NCBI RefSeq assembly: GCF_000003815.2
Contig: NC_049980.1
Coordinates: 15,867,576-15,931,575 of the forward strand
Source of the DNA: Branchiostoma floridae
Taxonomy: Eukaryota; Chordata; Leptocardii; Amphioxiformes; Branchiostomatidae
Length of the DNA: 64,000 nt
Direction of reading: 5' to 3'
Shown here: piece after piece, positions 15,001-26,915 of the stretch
How positions within the stretch are numbered: the stretch's first letter is position 1
How the letters are laid out: every line of letters starts with the position of its first letter
Program-made: the position numbers and the translations under genes
Notes under the pieces: model-generated
Database searches by the model: none
Told to the model about the DNA's origin: nothing
The model's input: the letters and a program-made list of their open reading frames with translations, nothing else

Positions 15001-18000
15001 ATCACAGCTCGAAGGAATGTGCATTTTTGTTGACAAAGGCATCACTAACAGAGTTTGAGCTGGAGAGAGCCATTATGTTTACTCTGTGTCAGCCTTAGAG
15101 TTATTTACTTGCAATTAGTATTGTTTTGCCCCTGTCACACAGCAGACAAGCTTTGTATTTGGTGATTGCTAGAAAGTTGACAAAACTAAAAATCCAAATT
15201 AAATGGGCCTTGGTGACCTGAGAAAAGCAAACTACAACAATGTATCTCTAATTGTATGATGATCCAGAGAACACTGGGGGCGTGATTCAGAGCTCACAAC
15301 CTCATCAGCTGATCAGTTTTCCTGATATGTGACAGTGGTTTAGTACACACCTTATCAACTCAGTACTCCCTCCCTCCTGACAGTAGGACTTGTGTGCTTA
15401 CAGGGTAATGTCAAGATCATCAGGTCCCCTGATGAGTACACCATACAGGTGGACAGTAACAGGGGCACCAAGGAGTTCCAGTTTGACTCCATCTTTGGGG
15501 AGGAGCACAGCCAGGACAAGATCTTTGAAGACACCAATGTAAGTTTGGTACCAAGGAAAGGTGTTGCATGCCCGTTGCTTCCTTACCAAATACTAAATAA
15601 GTCTATCGTCTGCATATCTTTTCCTTCTCCTTAAAACAAGTGTAATAAAAAAACTATACAAATTCTGACTTGCCTTGTTTCATAGAATGATAATCATGCC
15701 TTTTTGACAGAATCTGATCCAGTCTGCTGTGGATGGATACAATGTCTGTATCTTTGCCTATGGCCAGACTGGGTCTGGTAAAACCTTCACCATGATCGGT
15801 GATAAGGATCAGAGGTTCCCGGGGATAGCACCAAGGGCCTTCGACAGGATCTTTGAGCTCATTGAAGAAAACAAGTAAGACACTAGTACACATTGATGAT
15901 TTACTGTATGGCTGTTGTATTGACAAACTTTGTGACATTATCCTAGTTTTGAATTTACTTTTAACCAAATGACTGACATGTACCTAGTATCAACTCTCAT
16001 AATTCTGCCGGATGCCATAATACTACCACAGAAAAAACAAAACATGAATCTAAAGTGATGTAAAGAGCTGTATAAATGTGGCATGCAGCTGGGGTAATTT
16101 CAGGTGTTCAAGACAATCTTGAGAAGGCCTATATAACAATGTTATGTGCCAGTATTATGACACCCATTGGAATTATGAGAGTTGATGTTATATCATATCA
16201 AATTCTACACACTGATATTTACTGTAATTCAATCCCTTTGAATTCAGACTCACACATGTCTTATTGTGTCTTTTACTTTCAGGGCAAAGTTCAGTTGTGA
16301 GGTGTTTGTGTACATGTTGGAGCTGTATGTTGACAAACTGATAGACCTCTTCAATCATACTTCGGAGGTAAGAATGCTTAGAGTTGAAAGTACCAACATC
16401 TTAACTAATTCTGAAGAACGTTTATGCTTGTCAATTAAAGTGGAAAATTTAGTTCGCCCCAAAAGTCTTCAACAGTTGTTATGTGTGCTTGTACATGTAA
16501 AAGTGTAATACCAGATATATATATATTAATATATATTATTATTACAATAGGTAACCTTAGGAAAGTGTTTAGAAAAAAATTCAGACCAATTATTTTGGAA
16601 AGCTCTCAATGGAAAACCTTTCTGGTAATTTTTCTTTCCAGGGTAAGTTAGACATCAAGAAAGACAAGAAGGGAATGGTCGTTATTCAAGGCTCTGTCAT
16701 TAAGAAAGCCACGACATCAAAGGAACTCTTTGCTTTGTTTGATGAGGGCTCAAAGAACAGGCACACATCCTCTACAAGTAAGTTACCTTCTTGTACTGTG
16801 ATAGCACCAATAAGGCATTCTCCTACACAGAGCTTCACCCACAGCCTATACAATTTACCTTGGTGAGGTTTCTCTAAACCAGGCTGGGATTTCCACTTTT
16901 TGGGTGTGGCCTCTAATCAGCTTTCAGTTCACCTGAGAACTGGCTGTATACATCTATGCAAAGAAAACACAGCATTTTTTCTTGCTGTCTGATGGTTAGA
17001 GACCTTTAACAAGAGTGGAAAACTTATCCTGTTATTTAGCAAAGTTTCTCCAAGGTATACTGTACTGTATATTCATTACGCTAATTATAATTGCATTAAA
17101 TTCTTCAATGGATGGTCAGGGTTCTTCTTCACAGGAATGTGAACCACTAAATTGTATTCATGTCTTGTATTTCAGAAATGAATGCTGACAGTTCCCGTTC
17201 CCATCTTGTCATCGGCATCATTATAGAGAGCACCAACATAACAACTGGTACAATGACAAAAGGAAAGGTAGGCATGCACATACATGTTTGTTGATCGAAC
17301 TACTAAGATAACCTTTTGTCATGCACTGCTGCACACATGGTGTGTTAGTCTTTCAGTAACTGTTTGCACACTAAAAATATGGATTGTTTGGAAGGCCTTA
17401 GACAGACATCATTAGCCACCAAAACATTTATGTGGGGTAATGTCTTTTCTGAAGAATATAACTGGCTTGTTGATGAGAGTTAATGTAGGTAATGGGATAC
17501 ACAATATAAAAGTTACTCAAGCAACTAAAAGTTTTGTAATCGTACAGCAGAATTGGTTTACTATGAAATGATTTATAGTCTACTTAATTGTTGCCTTTGT
17601 CTTACAACACAAATCCAGTTGCTTGAGTAACTTTCATATTGGATATATATTAACTGATAAATTACTGATTGATAACTTGCATAACTAAATATATAATGTC
17701 ACATTTTCTGCTCCGTTACCTGCAGCTTAGCTTGGTGGATTTGGCAGGCAGTGAAAGAGTGGCTAAGACAGGTGCAACTGCAGATCAACTGAAGGAAGCC
17801 AACTCTATCAACAAGTCTCTGAGTGCTCTTGGAGATGTGATCTCAGCTCTGTCCAGTGAGCAGTCCTTCATCCCATACAGGAACAACAAACTCACCATGC
17901 TCATGCAGGACTCACTCGGAGGCAACGCCAAAACTCTTATGTTTGTCAACATCTCGCCAGCAGATTACAATGCCGAGGAAACTGTTATTTCCCTTACGTA

Positions 18001-18948
18001 AGTATCCTTGTCCAAAGTCAGAAAAGGATTATCACTCCAGTCTATTTTCCTGTTTGTCTTTTCCATTTATTCTATCTATAACATACTAAGATTAGTGATA
18101 GACCAATCTTTTCTGTACATCACTATTGGCAGTTCAACCAACGTGAGGATGGCAAGTGTCTGTTCAGCCAATGAGATAGTGGCTGGATTCCTGTCAAATA
18201 TTTTGCATTTTTATGTCTTTGTTTTGCATTTCTACTTTTTTATGAAAATGGTTGGTCTATTGCCACTAAAGGTTTCATACAGTCATACTTCACAAAGTAA
18301 ACCAATGTCACTGTGTGATTTTTCAATCGTTATGTCATTCCTTTATTACAGATATGCCTCTCGTGTGAAATTGATTACGAACGATGCTCAAAAGAATGCA
18401 GACAACAAGGAGATCACCAGGCTGAAGGGGGTATGTGTCATTCTGGTTTCTTAAGTTTCAGAGAGTGTTTTGATTTTCTGTTGTTGAGTTGTAAGAACAG
18501 CTTGTAGATATTGGCCTTTTTTTACACCATGGCAGTTGACAGGAACGTCCTGTCAATAGTGACAGTCTTACTATTATGATGGCATAGAGTGTTTGCCTTC
18601 AATCAGAAGGTTGTTAGTCAAATCCCTATTGTCAGGAACATTCTGTCAATAGTAGAAAAACATCCTGTCAAAAATTTTTAAAATTCTTATTGTCAGGATC
18701 ATCCTGTCTGTACCCTCTCTCCTATTTTAAGTCTATAAGGTGTCTTATTATGGATATTGAATTGTGTGGAGGGCGGGCTGGACTTGAAAGAAATAGACTC
18801 AAATTCTCCACCAAATAGATAGACTCCGAATCCTCCACATAGACTTATGGTCCAACAGCAGATGTGATTTACACGCTGTACCTTCTGTTCTTCACAGATA
18901 ATCGCCAAACTGAAGAGTGGTGAGAACGTAGATGCAGAAGATGACTGA
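1..18948 (+). CDS. C-terminal-motor kinesin-14, KCBP/kinesin-C-like (5' partial)
   Basis: This is a minus-end-type microtubule motor. The protein has a Ser/Pro-rich basic tail, a long coiled-coil stalk and a motor at the extreme C terminus. About 1,701 residues are visible and the N terminus is outside the window. Coding exons that keep phase: 1-54, 464-588, 900-1089, 1259-1669, 1992-2135, 2396-2493, 2812-2904, 3229-3360, 3736-3828, 4100-4160, 4387-4511, 4830-5012, 5320-5537, 6010-6157, 6544-6780, 6938-7116, 7633-7793, 8241-8461, 8966-9082, 9208-9420, 9808-9945, 10308-10499, 12627-12782, 13110-13241, 13722-13895, 14741-14839, 15404-15538, 15711-15874, 16283-16367, 16642-16777, 17176-17267, 17726-17997, 18352-18430, 18898-18948. 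The neck [15 protein letters not shown] precedes the motor, as in kinesin-14. The post-motor segment (EITRLKG, then an acidic end) resembles plant KCBP and sea urchin kinesin-C. Whether MyTH4/FERM domains lie upstream cannot be seen. Family call is strong; KCBP subclass is likely. Confidence 0.9.
900..2135 (+). other. Basic Ser/Pro-rich kinesin tail with repeated R/K-P-x-S/T motifs
   Basis: Three exons encode low-complexity sequence in which an arginine or lysine plus proline is followed closely by Ser/Thr and often Ala. Examples are [55 protein letters not shown] and KRPQSAV. The composition suits a flexible, phosphorylatable microtubule-binding tail. That role is inferred, not shown. Confidence 0.6.
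6163..6228 (+). repeat. Three tandem copies of a 22-bp unit beside a splice donor
   Basis: Three imperfect 22-bp units (consensus TTATACAGTMTGATAGTGTTTG) start five bases after the donor of the exon ending at 6157. It is a small intronic minisatellite. Confidence 0.8.
10500..12626 (+). other. Longest visible kinesin intron, with a GC-richer island
   Basis: This 2.1-kb AT-rich intron ends in tandem acceptors (CAGCAG, 12621-12626), so one glutamine may be optional. Between about 11520 and 11708 the base composition is richer in GC and CpG than the surroundings, and the block ends in ATGCTATCCGAGTG followed by a good donor (GTAAGC). It could be an untranslated first exon of a short isoform or simply an old insertion. 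The rest shows no recognisable gene. Confidence 0.4.
14219..14340 (+). repeat. Partial tandem duplicate of a kinesin exon and its downstream intron edge
   Basis: This segment matches about 13821-13945, that is, the 3' half of the exon ending at 13895 plus some 50 bases of the following intron. The coding part is still open in phase 0. If the AG at 14229-14230 is used as acceptor and GTGGGT at 14291 as donor, it gives a 60-nt exon (14231-14290) reading [20 protein letters not shown]. Nearly half of the coding differences are synonymous. The polypyrimidine tract is weak, so this is either a cassette exon or a decaying duplicate. Confidence 0.65.
14741..18948 (+). other. Kinesin motor domain exons and C-terminal regulatory tail
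   Basis: Nine exons encode neck, motor and tail. Nucleotide-binding elements are all intact: P-loop GQTGSGKT at 15762-15785, switch I NADSSRSH at 17181-17204, and switch II DLAGSE at 17738-17755. ANSINKSL and [16 protein letters not shown] follow, as in active motors. After the last motor strand (TYASRVKLI) comes a roughly 30-residue tail ending in VDAEDD and a stop. In plant KCBP this part carries the neck mimic and the calmodulin-binding helix. Here it is short and has no tryptophan, so calmodulin binding cannot be assumed from sequence. Confidence 0.92.
18576..18632 (+). repeat. Degenerate tRNA-derived SINE head in a kinesin intron
   Basis: GGCATAGAGTGTTTGCCTTC followed by AATCAGAAGGTTGTTAGTCA and AATCCC has the order and spacing of a tRNA A box, anticodon arm and B box, but all are eroded. 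It is more like a SINE relic than a functional tRNA gene. Palindromic TGTCAGGA units flank it. Confidence 0.35.
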
Positions 18949-20575
18949 TGACAGCTGTGCAGTCGACACAACTTGCTGTACATGTCAGACAGAACCACAG
19001 ACTTCAGCAGTTCAGCTACTTGTCCTAAGTCTGCTGATTATCTAGAGACCAATCATCTTGTGGGTCTGTGATGATCGCAAGTAATTTTTGTATAATCTAG
19101 GTTTGTATATCTAGTAAGTGTTCATCTTTTTGTATTTGTACAAAATTTGTAAGTGGATTAGAAAGCAATTGTTTGTAAATGCAAAGCTGATTTAAGTATA
19201 GGTCAATCATGACAAAATTCTTCCTCATGTAAGATCATTGAGCAGCACTTTGATATCATATTGCATTGATAATACTAATTTAAAATTTTAGGGATATTGT
19301 AAGCTTCATTTCTGGACAATGGACTACCTCCTGTAATAGTCAGAACAAAAGAAATTTCTCACGTATCTGCTAAGTGTCAATCTACAAAACAAATTTGTAT
19401 GTAAGAAGAGGGAATTGCAATGGATAAGATTTGTATGGTGATACATGTTAAATGTAACATTGGAAATGAGGATTTCTGTTTTTATCCTTGGGCCCCTTTC
19501 TTTAAAACTCACCCTGTTGCCTTGTACTGTAATTATATGGATGTACAGTTATGCCCTTAGCAGGGAAAGGGTTACAGTATGTCTTGATCATGACTTTATG
19601 CTTTGGAGCTGCCTGACACTGATGCAGTTTGCCCTTTTGAGACTATTGAAATGTCAGGGACCAGTTTGTATTTTCCACCAGCAAATTGTAGTTAGAGAGA
19701 TGAAGGATGGGTTTGAGATTGTAATCAATTACTAGTACAACATAACCTTACATTACAAATGGATGAATCCTCAGTGCCTTTTTCATAAATAAGAGTCCAC
19801 CATTTGGGCACAGTAGATTGTATATCTTGATACGTTACATGCTTATGAGGTAGGCCTACAACCTTGAATAGACTACAAATGAATCTATGAGGACAAGGAA
19901 ACTTTGTACATTCTATGAGTCAGCACTACCATGATACATGGACAAACAAAAATATACCACTGTGAGTGGACCAATGGTTTACAATATGGTCAAAATTCAA
20001 ATACAATGTAGCTTGTACCACCTTCAAAGACACCAGAACTCTTGGGTATAGGAAGTCTTGAGCTGTTTTCTTTTAAATCTATGACCAAATTATAGCTATT
20101 TGACATTTGGGGTGCAATCTGTACAATTTTCTGGTATCACAATCCTGTATATATTTCTGCTGCTTTTTTTTATAATGTCTGAAGAAAGGAAATGTATTTG
20201 AAACATGTAGATGACCATTGTCTCACAATTGTATTCAACAGATGTACTGAATTGGTTTGATTTGTAATCACAGTTGGACATAATGTTTAGTTCCTACGAT
20301 TGTATAATTCAATTCTTAAAGTTGTGTGTTGTACTTTTCAGCAACTGTGTAATGAAAATCTGTGCAAATTTCTGAAGAAATACATATAAAGCAAGCATAG
20401 CAGAGTTCTGGAATAAATATAGATGTAAATGTAGATTTTATGTGTTTTAAGCAATGTATTTAAAGGTTGCACATATTTTAAACAAGAGCACTATGCAAAT
20501 ATTTCAGTTTAATAGTGTTTTTCTATGCATATTTTGCACTGTCTTCTTGAAAATAAATCTTTTTTATTATATGAA
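18949..20575 (+). other. 3'UTR of the kinesin gene
   Basis: AT-rich, no coding frame. About 1.6 kb runs from the TGA at 18946-18948 to the AATAAA at 20552-20557. An earlier AATAAA at 20412-20417 could give a shorter end. Confidence 0.6.
20552..20557 (+). terminator. Poly(A) signal AATAAA, kinesin
   Basis: AATAAA is followed after about 25 bases by a GT-rich element (CTGTCTGTTCCTTGTGG), the usual cleavage context. Confidence 0.6.
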
Positions 20576-20746
20576 ATTCTGTCTGTTCCTTGTGGACTGA
20601 TTCTGACCACTGCACATATGCATCTGGCTGTCAACTTGATGTTGGGTAAGCAGTATTGAAGGGCACATATCCTGATACACCAAACTCAGTCAGAAGGAAA
20701 AGTTTCAAAATAGAACATCTCAACCATGGCTCTTTTACAAACTACT

Positions 20747-20752
20747 TTTATT
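20747..20752 (-). terminator. Poly(A) signal for the fructose-bisphosphatase transcript
   Basis: TTTATT on the plus strand reads AATAAA on the minus strand, about 0.87 kb past the minus-strand stop codon. The implied ends of the two convergent transcripts are less than 200 bp apart. Confidence 0.5.
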
Positions 20753-21626
20753 TCCATGTTTTCCACCTTCTTACATCCACTGGAAGCAAATAAAACAGAA
20801 TCCAGTCACTCTGTGTCTCATAGCTGCATACAGCAATATTCATTGACAACAGTCACAATAATAAGGCTTGAACAGTGAGCACCAATTACCTAAAATCTGT
20901 TACCATCAACTTTCCCTTTCATCTAGGATTTTAACATTTTGCATAATTGACTACAGCAGCAGCAGTATCACATCACCTTAGCACTACCTCTGAATGGAAT
21001 GCTTGCCTTCCATGGTCAGTTCATATACAGGTTTTCCACTAGAAACCTTTTCATCCTATTTCTAACAAGAGGCACTGTGTAACATGTAGAGCATGCCATC
21101 CCATACACCACATGTGTTTACTAAAAAAAGGTAAGCAATTAGCAAATTATCAAGTTCCATTCTGAGGAAAATTCTTATGGTCTTTGTGAAAGCTACTACA
21201 ATAATAGTAAAAGCAGAAAATCCAAAATTACATAACTGTAAAGAATACTACATAGACATGTAACATTACATGTCAGTAACAATATTGACATTAGATTACA
21301 ATCATAGCATTAGAGTGAAGGAGATGAGAAAAATATATTCTATTTCATCAATGACCTAACTTAAATATCATTCAACACTTCCCCATGCATCCCTTCAAAA
21401 AGAACAGTATTCATTTCACATATTATTGCCATGAGTCACATAATAAAAATGTAAGTGCATCACGTCTTCAACACATACACGCAGCAACAATTTTCAGGAA
21501 AAAAATGGATGTAGATTTTGTCATTCCTACAACACAAGATTCAGTACACTTAGGCTTGCTCCATAGCTATGCGATAATCTTTGTTCAACAACACATCCAG
21601 ATGTTCCCTTGCTGTGGTACTTCTCC

Positions 21627-24600
21627 TCACTTCTTGTGCTTCTCCATGATCTGTAGAAGTTCCTTGATGTCCTCTGGTGACCCCAGGAACACAGGACAGC
21701 GCTGGTGGATGTCAGTGGGAACCACGTCCAGAACACGTCCCTCCCCTACACAGTGGGCAGGGTTTATTTATGTTTGTTAGACTCATGGAGGCAGGAGGTG
21801 TATCTCAAGATGAATGTTATACTTACTATAATAGACAAAAAAATTATTTGCTTTCTTACTAGTAATTCTTTTACAGCTTTTGTCAGCTATCTATCATTGT
21901 TCTTTTAACTTTTTTCCCAATCATACTAACCAATATAAAAACTTAAAAAAGCTACCACAGCAAGCATTTTTCAAGTGGTAAGACATGAAAGATGAAACAT
22001 CATGGCCTCTCTCCTTCACAAGATGAATTAATGATTACAGAATAAGACTAGTAGCTTCAACACAAGTGCAGCTGATTACAAAAGACAGCCAAGCTTCTCC
22101 CATTGTTTTCAACACGTGAAGGATTGATATTACTGTTAAGTTACACATGGTTCCTCCACAATGTCAACTGAAGTCTAATTAACTTACCAGTTGTAGCGAT
22201 GCCTCCTGCCTGCTCGATGATGAATGCCATGGGATTGCATTCATACATCAGACGGAGCTGCAAAAACACGAATTTGGAAGAAATTTCATTGCCATTACCC
22301 TGCATATACTGCAGCTGATTTCTTATAAAGTTATATCACACAAACACTGTTAAAACTTTAAAGGCCTGTCACACAACAGGAAAATCATTTGACCAACAAG
22401 TTCTGCAAGCACTAAATGGTATTTCCAGTAGGAACACAAGTTGTGTTCTCTTGAACATATCTTAAGGAAAGATGAACTCCATCTACTGTGAAAGTGTAGT
22501 TTTTTAGGTGAAAATACACATGACTCTTGGGTAATTTCTCATTCTGGCAATCTGTAAATACTGCTGAAGCTTGTCAACTCGATGACAGGGATGTAGATGT
22601 AACAGAAAGAGCCAAGATATCTTTACCTTGCCCTTTGGTGCCTTCTTGTGTGCAGGGTACATGAAGATTCCTCCGTAAACAAGAGTTCGGTGAACGTCAG
22701 CCACCATTGAACCAATGTAACGTGATCCATAAGGCTTCCCAGTCTGAAAACAGATAAAACCATCAATCATTTAAATACAGCATTTCATCAATTATCAAAG
22801 AAATCAAAAACATTTGGAAACTTTTTCAGTTCACACAACTTATGTAACATTTAGATGATCTAAGATTAGATATGGAACAGGTAATACCTACATATTTTCT
22901 GCCATTTTCTTTGACAAAGTAATAACATACATGTACCAATATACTGTTGCTCTGCAATTTTGCTATCCTTAGCCTTTAGGTACATACTAAATGCATTCAT
23001 AACTGGTAGCTTCAAACAATACTTAAATTACTGAAATGATGAAGACTAATGATAACTTCATTCCTAGGACTGCACCCACATCCTAGATGTTATCAGATAT
23101 GTAAAAGTTCCTGACCTCTGGAAACTTCTTCTTCTGGACGTACTCCTTGATTGCCTCGTCCCAGTACTGTGTGTAGCCCTCGTTGATGCTGTAGATCTCA
23201 TGCCGGGGTTTGATGCGAATGTTGGGTTCAGACAGAATGAACTCTCCAATGGACTACATGTAGGAGGGATGGAAACAGTTACAAACTGTCTGGATTTGGG
23301 TTAACATGTTTTTGAAGTGTAATACATGTCTTTTGGTCATGTTCATCTTATGCTCTAGGGAAAAATCACAACCACCTGTTAGTGAATATAGTGGTAGTAT
23401 ATTTTGCAAGTGTATACATGTAGAAATACAAAACACCACACCAAATTTCATATCCACTGACAGAAGCACACAGTCAAACCTGTACAGGTGAAGGCCTCTA
23501 CATAAGGGCCACCAGGTACATTAAACTACTTTTGGTTGTCCCATAGTCTATAGATCATTTTTTCCCATTGACACAAGCATTCATAATCCTGTCTATAGTG
23601 ACCATCTGGCCACATGACTTGATATTATCAGTTCCCTGAGTGGTCTTCTTGGGCAGTTTTGACTAACATTTTATCATGGAGAACAACTCTACACTTACAG
23701 GATCTAACATGAACCCATGAACGCCACTGTTATGTCCGATGGCCAGGACGATCATGGTTGCACTGCCGTACAGGGCGTACCCTGATGCAACAATCCTGTT
23801 GCCAGGCTGGAGAGCATCTTGTGTTGTGGGTTCACCTTCTGAATCCTACGGGAGGGGAAGAAAGGTTGGAAACTTAAAATTCTTAAGTTTGATCATATTT
23901 TGCACAAGCCTATTGGTTCAGACAGACAATCTACATGTATATCTAAATCTCCAAGCAATCTCCAGTGGAAAAATTATTACATCCCAAAATTGTGTCCATG
24001 AACTCTTAGCGCCATTGTTGACCTACATCCTCATTTGTGGCTTCCCGTCCACCTAGAGTGCGATCTCCCCTGCGCAAAGTTCGGGTTTGGACATGGGTGT
24101 CGTTCCCAGCCGCTGCCACCACGCCAACATTGACAAGAGGATGCAAGATAGTGAATCATAGGAGCCGATGCAACTTGATTGGAAGAGGCGTTTATTCCAT
24201 GATGTTCACCCAAACACAGCCATGATGGAAGAGAGCAAAGAGGATCATGGGATCCCTGACAGTCAAGGCAGTGACGTCACTAACTCATTACATAACCCAG
24301 TGGCGTAGGAAATTCCCAGTGCTCTGAGAACCAGGAGCATGAGAAACATTACATTTTTGCCTTTCTACATTTTCTAGATTTCACATTCTATAGTACACCT
24401 GGTTGCATGTATTGTGTTTCAATATTACACAGTGAAACAAGACAATATCGATATGGAATAACAGACTTTCTAATGGGAAGCAAATGTACCTTTCTGTAGA
24501 TGGCAAAAATGGATCCTATTGAGCCCAGACAGTCGATGTTAGACGACCCATCAAGAGGATCAAAGCAAACGATGTATTTGCCCTGATTCTCTGGTTCCAC

Positions 24601-26915
24601 AATTATGGCGTTAGGCCGCTCCTCTGTGACCAGAACACAGGTCATAAAGGATGCCTTCATCATGTTGACAAACAGGTCGTCAGACAGGACGTCAAGTTTC
24701 TTCTGCTCATCTCCTGTCACGTTCACGTCACCCGAGATGCCATACCTGCGACGATAATCATGTTCTTTAGATTTTCAATTATCTAGGGATAGGAAAGTAG
24801 TGATACCAACAAAATATGAAATACAGCCTGTGGAACCAACTTTGGACCCAGGCCAAGACAACCCCTTTCCATCCTGCCAGTCTTGTTACATCATCTTCTA
24901 CATCATATATCATAACTCTACAATATTCAAATAACTACAAACACACACAAATACAAACACACAGACCATAAAACTGTTTTCAAGGCATTTAAAAAGGAAC
25001 ACTGGTATTATTGATACACAGCTGGACTAAAAACATTCATGTTTACAGGGACATACAACGTTAATGTTACATCTATCTATGTCAGACTTTAACTTATGCA
25101 TTATTTAGTTAAAAGTTAGTATACCCATTGGCATATCAGAAATGTTATTGTTCACTACTGATTTGACAAACAGGATGTGGTTACTTTTCATATTTTTCAT
25201 CAAGCAGATATACAGTAACTTTGTTTTGGTTCCCATCACCAGAGTTACGCTTAATAAATGGCCCTAACAGGTGGTACGTAGCGTTACTCATTAAGACCCC
25301 GTTCACACTCAAAAAAATGAAGCGGCTTCAACGTGGAAGCCGCTTGATCCGGATCGTTTTCTTGAGTGTGAACGCTCCAAGCGGCTTGGATTTTCACCGA
25401 TCCGGCTCGTTTGCAATCCATCCCTGGGAGGTAGTTTGAGACACTTGTGAACAAGCCGCTTGGCTGAAATCGCGAGTGTGAACGCAACGCGGGATAGATT
25501 CTATGCAAATTTCCGATTTGCCCCCTGTTGGAGGTTATATATCCAGGTATCGGGAGCAGGAACACACGCCACACTGACAGGTTTGCTCACGTTACTGATT
25601 TTTGTGCCCAATGATAATGTCTGGAAAGAAAAAAAATCGCTGTAGGGTCAAGGCAAGTGGAATGGGAAGCAAACAAAGCTTTTTTAACACACGAAGAGAG
25701 AGGAAACACAGCAAGCTAAAAAAAAATCACAAAAAACAAGCATATCTTTGAACAGCTTTCTCTCTGGATCATGATATAAGACTATTAAGAGTGGGTTTGA
25801 GAAAACCTACAAACAATGTTGTAAAAAAAGTACCTGAAGTCCAGGCACGGAATTGTGTGCGATTAATCGGATTGTCTGAAATGAGTGTGAACGTAAAGCG
25901 GCTTGCACCTTCAAGCGGCTTCCACGTTGAAGCCGCTTCATTTTTTTGAGTGTGAATGGGGTCTAAGACACTTAACATATTTAAATTTAAACCAACAATT
26001 TTGATAATGCACTACTAGTACATGTTTCTGCTTATGGTTTACCACTATGATTTGGTATGTACCAACATGCACAAAGCACAGCTTCGTACCACATTTGATG
26101 TCAACAAGGAGGTTAACCTCCTTGATGTCAATGACCTTTGGGAAACAAATCCCACAAGGACAAACCAACACCAGCAAGACCAAAGGTCACCACGTAAATG
26201 GCCAGGTGGATATCAGGTAGAGCTACTACTGCGTTAGCAGCACGTAGCAGTCATGGCACTTTGTACCCGACTCCACACTTGCACATTGGGGAGAACGTTA
26301 CTGCGCCAACGTTTATAGAGGCACTTCCTAAAAATGTACTTCCTTGTTATGCAAAGAATGTAACATTGTTAGCTAAATAGCAAGAACCGGTTTTTAATTA
26401 GCGCTTTATACCAAGCTATTAAAAGGGGAATTAGAAGGCAATAGACTTTTTGGTGCTTTATCTAGTTCTGTCTGTGACTGTATATGCACGGATTAAATTC
26501 CGCGGACCTACATTTCTATTAAGACCTTACGCAATTCTTGGAATAGGAGTCACACATTCAAGAAACCTCGGAAGCAAAAAATGGCGGGCCAAGTTCTGTA
26601 CAAACATAAACTGTGGTGGGACGGCAAGATCACTTCATGCCACGTAATGTCCTCTAAGTTTGTAGCCATACAGGAGCACGTGGGCATTGTTCTAGCTCTC
26701 TCTTCACACTGTAGAAGGCTGTGATCCTGTCAACTAACCTCCTTGGATCACCGTACTTACAGTTTGGCGATTCCCGCCTTCCTGACGGCGGTGCTTATGG
26801 CTTTGATGGCCGTGCAGATCGCGTTGAGAAGCTGGGTAAGATCGCCGGTCGCCGCCGGGTGCTTCCGCTGCTCCTGCAGCACCCAGCGCGTCAGGGTCAT
26901 CGCATTGGTCTCCAT
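21627..26915 (-). CDS. FBP1: Fructose-1,6-bisphosphatase
   Basis: Cytosolic gluconeogenic enzyme that hydrolyses fructose 1,6-bisphosphate to fructose 6-phosphate and phosphate. Exons in transcript order: 26915-26761, 24745-24490, 23845-23699, 23253-23116, 22743-22627, 22257-22188, 21745-21627. Phases join exactly to give 333 residues (human FBP1 has 338). The metal and catalytic motif [11 protein letters not shown] is intact. [13 protein letters not shown] and GKYIVCFDP keep the AMP-site region. [20 protein letters not shown] is the substrate-binding part, and the chain ends in [10 protein letters not shown]. No break is seen, so the gene is expected to be active and allosterically regulated. 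The ATG at 26915 has good context (CAACAAATGG). A distal alternative start is listed separately. The gene lies tail-to-tail with the kinesin. Confidence 0.95.
24110..24292 (-). mobile_element. Short LTR retrotransposon relic in a bisphosphatase intron
   Basis: Read on the minus strand, about 162 bp starts TGTAATGAGTTAGTGACGTC, contains AATAAA (24191-24196), and ends CTTGTCA at 24131. It is followed at once by TTGGCGTGGTGGCAGCGG, which resembles the primer-binding-site area of Ty3-type elements. This fits an LTR plus the start of the internal region. No coding part is seen. Confidence 0.35.
25295..25963. mobile_element. 669-bp MITE with 53-bp terminal inverted repeats (Harbinger-like)
   Basis: The ends start GACCCCGTTCACACTC and are inverted copies of each other over about 53 bp (25295-25347 and 25911-25963), with one visible mismatch. 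They are flanked by TAA on both sides (25292-25294 and 25964-25966), a 3-bp target duplication of the PIF/Harbinger type. Each end carries its own palindrome (AAGCGGCTTC/GAAGCCGCTT). The subterminal motif GAGTGTGAACG recurs near 25363, 25473 and 25880. No transposase frame is present, so it is non-autonomous. Confidence 0.85.
26105..26124. repeat. Perfect 20-bp palindrome
   Basis: CAAGGAGGTTAACCTCCTTG is self-complementary over its full length and flanked by direct repeats of GATGTCAA. It lies in the first large intron of the bisphosphatase gene. Function unknown. Confidence 0.9.
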
